This document shows, piece by piece, positions 17,302 through 24,711 of a stretch of DNA of 64,000 nucleotides (positions are counted from its first letter, which is position 1; each line of letters starts with the position of its first letter). A program made the translations under genes and the position numbers. Source of the DNA: Flexilinea flocculi (GTDB lineage: Bacteria; Chloroflexota; Anaerolineae; Anaerolineales; Anaerolineaceae); the NCBI RefSeq assembly GCF_001192795.1, contig NZ_DF968180.1:482761-546760 (forward strand). The letters run 5' to 3'. The notes beneath the pieces were generated by a model. The model did no database searches. It saw only the letters and a list, made by a program, of their open reading frames with translations, and was not told where the DNA came from.

Positions 17302-18260
17302 TGATTCTTAAAAAAATAAAATCTTTTTTCAACAATACTGCGCTGATGGCACTCGTTTTGTCTCTTTTGTTGTATATAACCATGGTAATTTTCCGCCCTA
17401 CTGCGCTCAGTCTCAACTCCATCGCGACAATATTCTCAACGGCTTCTATGCTGATTTTTGTATGTGCCGGACAAATGATTGTCATAACTTCCGGTGACGG
17501 GATTGATCTTTCTGCTGGTGCGATGATGTCCACGACTGCCTGCATCACGGTCGAATTGATGAAAGGGGACAACGAAAAATTACTACCCACAATCCTGGTG
17601 TGTATGGCTTTTGGATTTTTTATCGGAATTCTTAATGGGCTCGGAGTTACCTACATCGGGATACCTGCGCTTATTATGACGCTTTGTATGTCCACTGTTC
17701 TGACAAAATTACAGATCGTTATTTCCAACGGTGCACCGCGCGGTACTGTATCGAAAGAATTGTCATCCAGTTTGACGACGAGGTTTTTTGGCGTGATACC
17801 AGGGATTATGATCTGGGCATTCTTGTTCTTCCTGGTTGTGGTTCTGTTCCTTAAATATACAAAATTCGGACATCGTTTGAATCTGATCGGCACGAATTTT
17901 GAGGCGGCCAATCTTTCCGGGATTCGGGCAAAACGTGTTCGTATGCTTGCCTATGGACTTGGCGGAATGATGGCGGGTATCGGCGGACTTGTTGGGGCAG
18001 GCTATTTTCGTCAAATGCAAGTTTCGACCTTCAACAGCTATACGATGCAGTCTATTTCAGCTGTTGTTATTGGCGGCACTATGCTTTCAGGCGGAAAAGC
18101 GAATTATCTGGGTACTGTATTTGGCGCTCTGCTTTTAACCGTACTCAGCCAATTCCTTTCTTCCATTAATACCTCCGTGGCGATGCGTAATGTGATCATG
18201 GGAGTCATGCTGATTATTCTTCTTATCGCGTACAATCGTAAACCGGCAGTTCGGCAATAA
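17301..18260 (+). CDS. ribose-type sugar ABC transporter permease (RbsC family), second
   Basis: 319 residues and hydrophobic, with ITSGDGIDLSAGAMMS, GLGVTYIGIPALIMTLCMS and VIGGTMLSGGKANYLGT. The ATG at 17301 overlaps the upstream stop by one base; a GTG at 17298 is an equally well spaced alternative after AGAGAGG. Two different RbsC-type permeases with one RbsA-type ATPase imply a heterodimeric channel. Confidence 0.92.
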   Translation: MILKKIKSFFNNTALMALVLSLLLYITMVIFRPTALSLNSIATIFSTASMLIFVCAGQMIVITSGDGIDLSAGAMMSTTACITVELMKGDNEKLLPTILVCMAFGFFIGILNGLGVTYIGIPALIMTLCMSTVLTKLQIVISNGAPRGTVSKELSSSLTTRFFGVIPGIMIWAFLFFLVVVLFLKYTKFGHRLNLIGTNFEAANLSGIRAKRVRMLAYGLGGMMAGIGGLVGAGYFRQMQVSTFNSYTMQSISAVVIGGTMLSGGKANYLGTVFGALLLTVLSQFLSSINTSVAMRNVIMGVMLIILLIAYNRKPAVRQ

Positions 18261-18395
18261 ATGGCCCTTTTTTCAGCGATTCAAATCTTGGGGGAATTTT
18301 TTATTATTGGATTGATCTTGCATTTCACGCAAGTACAATTTTTCCGGATTGATTAGAAACGTAAGTCTTTATTGGAATGGCTGAGGCTGCTTGGT

Positions 18396-18466
18396 CAATA
18401 ATTCGAAAAATGGATTAACTTTTCGAACAAAAAGAGGAAATATGATGTGTATATTTTGAATTATTG
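18396..18466. repeat. stem-less remnant of the hairpin repeat, in the 376-bp gap 18261-18636
   Basis: The long-form left arm AATAATTCGAAAAATGGATT...TTTTCGAACAAAAAGAGGAAA is followed almost directly by a right arm ATATTTTGAATTATTG, with the central stem missing. The rest of the gap is AT-rich and holds no gene that I can see. Confidence 0.6.
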
Positions 18467-18636
18467 TTACTTGGTGATACGTTGCGATATCGAAGTAAAA
18501 TTGATCAAAGATCGTTTTTGTACCAATGGGCAACTGCCCCGACCTATTTTATGAACAATTTCAAACAGGTAATTTAAGTGCTGTGCGTTTTCTACAGCCT
18601 AAATTTAACAAATAATAAAGAAACAGGAAGTTTGAT

Positions 18637-19629
18637 ATGACAAGGCCAATTACTTTAGCAGCAGGACAATGGGGTGATTTGCCCCTGGAGGAATTATGTA
18701 AAATCGTCAGCAGATTTGGGCTTGATGGTTTGGAATTGATGTGTAATGAGAATATGTTTGATGTTGAAAAAGCGGCAGTCAGCAAGACATATTGCGATGA
18801 TCTTCATGAAATGCTTGAAAAATATCATCTTAATATGTGGGCTGTTTGTGCCGCTTTAATCGGCCAATGTGTGGGCGATTTATATGACCAGCGGCTTGAT
18901 AACTTTGCTCCGCAAAAATATGCCGGTAAGCCGGAAGAAATACGTGCCTGGGCGATTGATACCATGATGAAGATTCCAACTGCCTGCAGGAATTATGGGC
19001 TGAATATTGTGACCGGATTCCTGGGATCGCCGATTTGGAAGTTTTTCTATTCTTTTCCGCAAACCACCGAGGAAATGGTTGAAGAAGGATTCCAGGAAAT
19101 TGCCCGATTATGGATTCCGATTCTGGATGAATTTAAAAGGAAAGAGATTCAATTTGCATTTGAAGTCCACCCGACTGAAATCGCCTATGATTACTATACA
19201 ACACAGCGTCTATTTAAAACGCTCAATAATCATCCTGCATTTGGCTTGAATTTCGATCCCAGTCATCTGATCTGGCAGGGCGTCAATCCGGCAGTTTTCC
19301 TTCAGGATTTTTCCAGCCATGTGTTCCATGTCCATTTAAAGGATGCGGCCGTCGTTTATGATGGAAGAACTGGCATTCTTGGTTCTCATCTGCCATTCGG
19401 CAGTACGCGGCGTGCCTGGAATTTCCGTTCATTGGGACATGGCCATGTGAATTTTGAGGAGATTATCCGCATTCTCAACGAAACCGGTTATGACGGACCA
19501 CTTTCTATCGAATGGGAAGACAATGGCATGGATCGCTTGTTCGGATTAGAAGAAGCGGTCAAATTTGCCCGAAAAATAAATTTTCCGGCTTCTGGAATTG
19601 AGTTTGATTCTGCGCTGAAAAATCAATAG
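18637..19629 (+). CDS. sugar phosphate isomerase/epimerase (xylose-isomerase-like TIM barrel)
   Basis: A 330-residue AP-endonuclease-2-fold protein. Metal-ligand motifs are in family order: FAFEVHPTEIAYDYYT (Glu), LNFDPSHLIWQGVNP (Asp, His), VFHVHLKDA (His) and LSIEWEDNGMD (Glu). Relatives include inosose dehydratase, hydroxypyruvate isomerase and ketose 3-epimerases. The gene follows the ribose-type importer and precedes the ROK repressor, so it most likely acts on the imported sugar or its oxidised form. AAACAGGAAGTTTGAT precedes the ATG. Confidence 0.87.
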   Translation: MTRPITLAAGQWGDLPLEELCKIVSRFGLDGLELMCNENMFDVEKAAVSKTYCDDLHEMLEKYHLNMWAVCAALIGQCVGDLYDQRLDNFAPQKYAGKPEEIRAWAIDTMMKIPTACRNYGLNIVTGFLGSPIWKFFYSFPQTTEEMVEEGFQEIARLWIPILDEFKRKEIQFAFEVHPTEIAYDYYTTQRLFKTLNNHPAFGLNFDPSHLIWQGVNPAVFLQDFSSHVFHVHLKDAAVVYDGRTGILGSHLPFGSTRRAWNFRSLGHGHVNFEEIIRILNETGYDGPLSIEWEDNGMDRLFGLEEAVKFARKINFPASGIEFDSALKNQ

Positions 19630-19680
19630 AAACCGACAATATTTAATTGAGAATAAACCGTTGAGATGGTATTTCTGACC

Positions 19681-19781
19681 AACAATTCGAAATACGAAAA
19701 GTATTCTTTGTTGTTCTTATGGTTTTATACGAAGCGCTCAACCATAAGAACAACAATTTTTTTTCATAATTCAAAGGGTTG
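19681..19781. repeat. variable-stem hairpin repeat, copy 5
   Basis: The left arm AACAATTCGAAATACGAAAA leads into a 17-bp perfect stem, TTGTTGTTCTTATGGTT (19708-19724) with AACCATAAGAACAACAA (19740-19756). The loop contains ACGAAGCGC, the reverse complement of the GCTTCGT loop motif in copies 2 and 4. The stem is nearly that of copy 4. The rest of the 611-bp gap 19630-20240 holds the palindrome and promoter listed separately and no gene. Confidence 0.88.
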
Positions 19782-19918
19782 TTTCAAATTCCGCGTTCTG
19801 ATTTCTAATCTGGTAAATCCCATCTCTCGTATATGCTTTTTCAATAGGATTTTTTTGTGTGGCATTTCTGAATCATGAAATGCGAATCAACTGTCAGACG
19901 CTTTTGAATATCCTATTC

Positions 19919-19953
19919 CGCTCTTTTATATCACTTGTTGATATAAAAGAGCG
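19919..19953. promoter_or_regulatory. 15-bp perfect palindrome containing TATATCA half-sites
   Basis: CGCTCTTTTATATCA (19919-19933), a 5-base loop, then TGATATAAAAGAGCG (19939-19953). No T-run follows, so it is not an obvious terminator. It shares the TATATCA half-site with 13171-13186. Confidence 0.55.
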
Positions 19954-20179
19954 ATAGTGAAATAGGCAGATAAAATTTTCCGGGTATATATACCATTATT
20001 TACATAAACAGATGTTCTATTAAAGCGATGTTTTATAAATTTTCTGACGATTTGATATATGAACAGGACGATTCATTTTTATGATTTTTTTTGTTTTATA
20101 TAATAAATTACAGCAAAAAGGTCTCTCCCGTTGTTCGGACAGTAAATTAGAATTTCAAAATGCTGATCTATATCGGATT

Positions 20180-20200
20180 TATATCAATGTGTAATATAAT
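20180..20200 (+). promoter_or_regulatory. ROK gene promoter -10 region with an overlapping TATATCA half-site
   Basis: TATAAT at 20195-20200 lies 40 bp before the ROK ATG. TATATCA at 20180-20186 would sit between the -35 and -10 boxes. No good -35 hexamer is seen. Confidence 0.4.
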
Positions 20201-20240
20201 ATTTTTATACTTTCAATATTTAATACATTAAAGAGGCGAG

Positions 20241-21473
20241 ATGGCTGGTTCCATTCAGAAATCCACAATTAAAGACAACAATCTTCAGACGATTTTTCGG
20301 ATTATTCAGCGCTATGGCCCTCTTGAACGCAAACATATCCAGGAATATTCAAAATTAAGCTGGGGAACTGTTTCCAAATTTACTGCTTTGTTGGAACAGG
20401 CAAAAATCATTGTTCAAAATCCAAATCCAGTCAGCAATGTGGGTAAAACGCCATCTTTGCTGGACATTAATGGAGAGGATCATTATATTGTTGGTGTTGA
20501 TTTAAATTTTCGGGATATTCGCATTGTCATTGTTGACCTCAAGGGGAATATTATTCGCTCTCAAATTGCTGGTGTTCCGGACAGCAGTCAGATGATCCAA
20601 TTACTTTTGGAACGATTGGAGACGACTATTCAGCCATATCTTGCGAATAAAAACTTGATTGCCATCAGTATTGCCACTCAGGGCAACATTGACAGCGAAA
20701 AAGGAATTGCTCTTTATCTTACATTTGCGCCAACCTGGCGCAATATCAGACTGAAAGAAATTGTTGAAGAGAAGTTTCATATTCCTACCTATATCTTCCA
20801 CGATCTGGACTGTGTATTAATTGCAGAAAAATATTTTGGTAATTCAATTGATGACAGCTACCGAACGGTAATTGCGCTTAATACAAATTATGGCATTGGT
20901 ATGTCGCTGATGATTAATTCTCAAATTTATGCAGGTGCGAATCATCGCAGCGGTGAATTAGGACATTCAGTGGCTGTACCAAACGGCGCTCTTTGCAGCT
21001 GTGGAAAACGTGGTTGCCTGGAGGCATATGCATCAAAAGTTGGTATAACCAATCGATTCATTGATGCTGTAAATAATGGAACGCCAACGATGATGAATGT
21101 CGCTGATTCTTTCAGTATTAAGTATGATTCAATCAAACGATTTGCCAAATCGGGAGACTTGCTGTGTCAAAAATTATTTGAGGAAGCTGCGTTTTATCTT
21201 GGTATTTCTCTTGCCTCTTTAGCATCTGTTCTGGATCCGGATGTGATTATTTTTTTCGGAGAACTTGCGGATGATCGGGAATTGTTTCAAGAAAAATTGT
21301 ATAAGGTTTTTTCTGAAAATGTTTATCCGGGGAATACATCCAAAATTATCTTCTCATCGTTGAAAGGTTCTGCTGTTGCTCTCGGTGCTTCTTTCTATGC
21401 GTTGGATGAAATACTCAGTGGATTTCTCAAACAGAAAACAGGTCATGACGATGAAGATGATCAGGCAGCTTGA
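20241..21473 (+). CDS. ROK family transcriptional repressor (NagC/XylR type)
   Basis: 410 residues. The N-terminal winged helix-turn-helix spans about 10-75 (IIQRYGPLERKHIQEYSKLSWGTVSKF), followed by a ROK kinase-like domain with VGVDLNFRDIRI and SGELGHSVAVPNG. CSCGKRGCLEAYAS is the ROK zinc site CxCGxxGCxE. Members sense sugars and repress sugar genes. It sits between the importer/epimerase genes and the fucose-isomerase-like gene and probably controls them. AAAGAGGCG precedes the ATG. Confidence 0.9.
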   Translation: MAGSIQKSTIKDNNLQTIFRIIQRYGPLERKHIQEYSKLSWGTVSKFTALLEQAKIIVQNPNPVSNVGKTPSLLDINGEDHYIVGVDLNFRDIRIVIVDLKGNIIRSQIAGVPDSSQMIQLLLERLETTIQPYLANKNLIAISIATQGNIDSEKGIALYLTFAPTWRNIRLKEIVEEKFHIPTYIFHDLDCVLIAEKYFGNSIDDSYRTVIALNTNYGIGMSLMINSQIYAGANHRSGELGHSVAVPNGALCSCGKRGCLEAYASKVGITNRFIDAVNNGTPTMMNVADSFSIKYDSIKRFAKSGDLLCQKLFEEAAFYLGISLASLASVLDPDVIIFFGELADDRELFQEKLYKVFSENVYPGNTSKIIFSSLKGSAVALGASFYALDEILSGFLKQKTGHDDEDDQAA

Positions 21474-21506
21474 TTTATTAGTACTCGTTTTCAGAAAATA
21501 GGACAT

Positions 21507-21523
21507 GTGGTTTCCGAAACCAC
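21507..21523. promoter_or_regulatory. short palindrome GTGGTTTC-C-GAAACCAC
   Basis: A perfect 8-bp inverted repeat about 55 bp upstream of the fucose-isomerase-like ATG. It could be an operator or a weak RNA hairpin. Confidence 0.3.
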
Positions 21524-21577
21524 GATTATCGTGATTTCTGCACGAATGATGCAGCAATACAGAAAGGCAGATTATTT

Positions 21578-23008
21578 ATGAATCACAAACGCAAAATCGT
21601 TTTAGGTCTTGTGCCAACACGAAGAGATGTCTCGGGCGAGTTCTTTTGCAGTATCGAAGTTGCTCTGAATCGTAAACGGGCAGTTGAAAAGAAGCTGAAG
21701 GATATGAAAATTGATTTCATTAATATCGATTTTCTCAATGAGGAAGGGCTGATCAGAAAAGGGTTGGATGCTCAGAAAATCGTTGATCATTTCAATTCAA
21801 AGGGAGTGGATGCGATTTTCTGTCCTTTTGTGAATTTCGGTACGGAAGATGCTATTGCGAAAATTGGCAAGCTGTTGGGAAAACCGTTACTGCTTTGGGG
21901 ACCGAGGGATGATGCTCCGGATGCAGACGGAAACCGCTGCACAGATACGCAATGCGGTCTTTTCGCTGCTGGAAAAGTGCTTCGGCAGTTTGGTGTGCCA
22001 TTTACCTACATGACGAACTGCTCGCTTGATGATCCGATTTTTGAGCGAACGTTGAATAACTTCCTGGCAGCAGCTCAGGTTGTCAAGAGTTTTCAGCATA
22101 TGCGGATTGGACAAATTGGTGTGCGTCCGGAGACTTTCTGGTCTGTGAAATGCAATGAAATTCAACTGTTGGAAAAGTTTGGCGTAGAGGTGGTTCCGAT
22201 CACTATGATCGAATTGCAAAATATTTTCAATGATTTTTACCAGAATCGGAAGCATGAATTACTGGATATTGTTCAAAAATACAAAAACAATTTTTTAACT
22301 ACTGTCAATGACGATTTTTTGCTTAGAACCGCAGCTTTGAACCGTGCTATTCGTAGTTGGGCGGACGAAAATGAGCTGGATGCAGCGGCTTCGAGCTGCT
22401 GGGGAGCGATGCGTCAGATCGGCGGCATTGCATCCTGTTTTACCTTCGGGGAATTGACGGATGAAAAACTGCCGGTTGCCTGCGAGGTGGATATCCATGG
22501 CGCTATCACTTCCATCATGGCTCAGGCTTCGACTGGTTGGACAAAATCATCGTTTTTGGCAGATTTGACGATTCGCCATCCAACCAATGACAATGCGGAA
22601 CTGTTTTGGCATTGCGGTGTGTTTCCGGGTTCTACGGCTTCGAAGGCGCATAAACCGGAGATCGGAAATAACTTCGATGAAGGACGACCTACCGTCGGTA
22701 ATTTTCGAATTGCTGACGGGGACGTGACGCTTTGTCGGTTTGATTGTTCGAATGACCAATATCAGTTGTTAATGATGGAAGGGAAAACCGTTGACGGACC
22801 AGCGACATCAGGCACATACGGCTGGATTGAATTCAAGGACTGGCCAAAAATTGAACACAAAATTGTAACTGGGCCATACATCCATCATTGTGCCGGTGTT
22901 CATGCCAGGACGGCACCGGTGCTTTATGAAGCCTGTAAATACATTCCGGGATTAATTCCTGATCCGGTTGAACCATCCAAAGAAGAGATCTTAGCGTCCC
23001 TTCGCTGA
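21578..23008 (+). CDS. L-fucose/L-arabinose isomerase-like protein
   Basis: This 476-residue protein has the layered alpha/beta architecture of the FucI/AraA superfamily: an N-terminal IVLGLVPTRRDVSGEFFC, RMGQIG-like strand MRIGQIGVRPETFWSV, SSCWGAMRQIGGIASCFTFG, and the C-terminal GVFPGS and HHCAGVHAR blocks. The length matches the shorter uncharacterised branch rather than the roughly 590-residue FucI. It probably interconverts an aldose and a ketose for the neighbouring importer. GAAAGGCAGATTATTT precedes the ATG. The substrate is not identifiable. Confidence 0.8.
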   Translation: MNHKRKIVLGLVPTRRDVSGEFFCSIEVALNRKRAVEKKLKDMKIDFINIDFLNEEGLIRKGLDAQKIVDHFNSKGVDAIFCPFVNFGTEDAIAKIGKLLGKPLLLWGPRDDAPDADGNRCTDTQCGLFAAGKVLRQFGVPFTYMTNCSLDDPIFERTLNNFLAAAQVVKSFQHMRIGQIGVRPETFWSVKCNEIQLLEKFGVEVVPITMIELQNIFNDFYQNRKHELLDIVQKYKNNFLTTVNDDFLLRTAALNRAIRSWADENELDAAASSCWGAMRQIGGIASCFTFGELTDEKLPVACEVDIHGAITSIMAQASTGWTKSSFLADLTIRHPTNDNAELFWHCGVFPGSTASKAHKPEIGNNFDEGRPTVGNFRIADGDVTLCRFDCSNDQYQLLMMEGKTVDGPATSGTYGWIEFKDWPKIEHKIVTGPYIHHCAGVHARTAPVLYEACKYIPGLIPDPVEPSKEEILASLR

Positions 23009-23038
23009 TTTCCATCCTTTTTTTCAAACTGAAGTATT

Positions 23039-23086
23039 GCGAATCATGGATTCTAATTTATACAAGACCCATGATTCGCTTTTTTT
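23039..23086 (+). terminator. Rho-independent terminator after the isomerase-like gene
   Basis: GCGAATCATGG (23039-23049) pairs with CCATGATTCGC (23069-23079), followed by seven T. Confidence 0.88.
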
Positions 23087-23089
23087 GAA

Positions 23090-23242
23090 TCATTGATCAA
23101 CCTTTTTACGCATACCACAAAACCAACACAATAATAATCAATCCTTTTCATATTCAGCAATTTGAAATATGTATTATCGTTTCGAATATAGAAAGAGTCC
23201 TTTTCATATTTCGAATTACTGTTTTATATTTCAAACTACTGT
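23090..23242. repeat. decayed cluster of hairpin-repeat arms
   Basis: Three successive arm fragments are seen: CAACACAATAATAATCAATCCTTTTCATATTCAGCAATTTGAAATATG, then TCCTTTTCATATTTCGAATTACTG, then TTATATTTCAAACTACTG, in pieces. No complete stem remains. The rest of the 372-bp gap 23009-23380 shows no gene. Confidence 0.55.
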
Positions 23243-23380
23243 TCTCTAAGTGATTTCTTGATTTACAATAAAAACAGATTAATTTCATTACGGTTTTTTT
23301 CAGAAGTACAGATAGAAAAGAGCATCTGCGATTTGCAGTTGCTGTTTTAACAAGGAGACATCCTTAGAAAAGGAAAAATT

Positions 23381-24535
23381 ATGCAATATCGAAAATTTGG
23401 AAAAACTGGAGAGACTGTTTCAGCATTGGGTTTTGGTTGTATGCGGCTACCCATTTTGAATGAAAAATCTGAAAACATTGATGTGAAACGAGCTGAGGAA
23501 ATGCTCAATTATGCCTATGAACATGGCGTAACTTATTTTGATACCGCGTATGTATATCACAGACCGATGCATCAGGGAATAAGCAAAGGTTTCAGCGAGA
23601 ACGTTCTGGGCAATTGCTTTCAGGGAGCAAAACGTGAAAAAATTTTTTATGCAACGAAATTGCCGACCTTCGTGATTCAGTCCCCCGATGAATTTGAGAA
23701 GACACTGCATGAGTCACTCACATCACTAAAAACAGACCGGATTGATTTTTACCTGGCTCACAGTCTGACGAAACAAACATGGGACCGGATGATACAAATG
23801 GGTATGCTTGAATTTTTACAAAAAGCCAAAGAGTCCGGAAAAGTGCGTCATTTAGGATTTTCGTTCCATGATGAACTGCCTGTATTTAAAGAGATTGTGG
23901 ATTCTTTTGACTGGGAATTTGCACAGATCCAATACAACTACCTGGATATAAGAGTTCAGGCAGGAACAGAAGGCTTACATTATGCTGCCAGTAAGAATTT
24001 GGGTATGGTGATTATGGAACCACTGCGAGGTGGAAAATTAGCAGTTACGCCGACTGAAGAGGTCAGAAACATCTGGAAAAAATCCCAATATGATAGGTCA
24101 ATGGCACAAAGAGGCCTTTTGTTTGTCTGGGATGATCCCGCTGTCTCTGTTGTTTTGAGCGGCATGAGCACGTTGGATCAGGTGAAGGAGAATGTCCGCT
24201 CAGCAGATTCGGCAATAGCAGGGACGCTTTCGGATTTCGAGCGCTCTCTTTACGCAGAAGCCCGGAAGGCATATTGGAATCGAACAGTTGTACCCTGTAC
24301 CGGATGCGAATATTGCCTCCCTTGTCCAGCAGGTGTGAACATTCCCTCCAATCTGAATATTGTGAATGAACTGGCGATGTTCGGAGATGTCACCCTAAGC
24401 AAAGGCAACTATGAATTTCAGCCTCCGAGTGAAAGATCGGAGAATTGTGTTCAGTGTGGTGTCTGTCTCACAAAATGTCCGCAGCATATACAAATTCCGG
24501 ATCATCTGCAAAAATTGACAGAACAAATGAAGTAG
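23381..24535 (+). CDS. aldo/keto reductase with C-terminal ferredoxin-type Fe-S motifs
   Basis: 384 residues. The N-terminal 280 form an aldo/keto reductase barrel with YFDTAYVYH (catalytic Asp54, Tyr59), FYATKLP (Lys) and LAHSL (His). The C-terminus carries CTGCEYCLPCPAG and CVQCGVCLTKCPQ, two cysteine clusters that look like 4Fe-4S ligands. This fused form is common in anaerobes and is annotated as a putative oxidoreductase. Electron flow between the Fe-S centres and an NADPH-type active site is inferred. GGAGACATCC and AAAAGGAAAAATT precede the ATG. Confidence 0.9.
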   Translation: MQYRKFGKTGETVSALGFGCMRLPILNEKSENIDVKRAEEMLNYAYEHGVTYFDTAYVYHRPMHQGISKGFSENVLGNCFQGAKREKIFYATKLPTFVIQSPDEFEKTLHESLTSLKTDRIDFYLAHSLTKQTWDRMIQMGMLEFLQKAKESGKVRHLGFSFHDELPVFKEIVDSFDWEFAQIQYNYLDIRVQAGTEGLHYAASKNLGMVIMEPLRGGKLAVTPTEEVRNIWKKSQYDRSMAQRGLLFVWDDPAVSVVLSGMSTLDQVKENVRSADSAIAGTLSDFERSLYAEARKAYWNRTVVPCTGCEYCLPCPAGVNIPSNLNIVNELAMFGDVTLSKGNYEFQPPSERSENCVQCGVCLTKCPQHIQIPDHLQKLTEQMK

Positions 24536-24539
24536 ATAG

Positions 24540-24711
24540 CTCTCTCCTTGGAAGAGAGAAGGAAAAAAGTATCTCTCTCCTTGAAGAAGGCAGGTCAGGT
24601 GAATCGGTAGCGCAAGGCTGCACAAGATCGAAAATGGTGTTTGATGGTGGGAAAAAGACTCTCATCCTACCCCTCTCCCTGGAAGGGAGAGGGGTAGGAC
24701 ATCTGAGGGGG
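24540..24711. repeat. CCCTCTCCC-type intergenic repeat with hairpin
   Basis: CTCTCTCCTTGGAAGAGAGAAGG and ATCTCTCTCCTTGAAGAAGG pieces precede a 13-bp perfect hairpin, CTACCCCTCTCCC (24667-24679) with GGGAGAGGGGTAG (24685-24697). It fills the gap between the convergent reductase and valS genes. Similar CTCTCCCTGGAAGGGAGAG repeats occur in many bacteria, from general knowledge. Confidence 0.6.
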
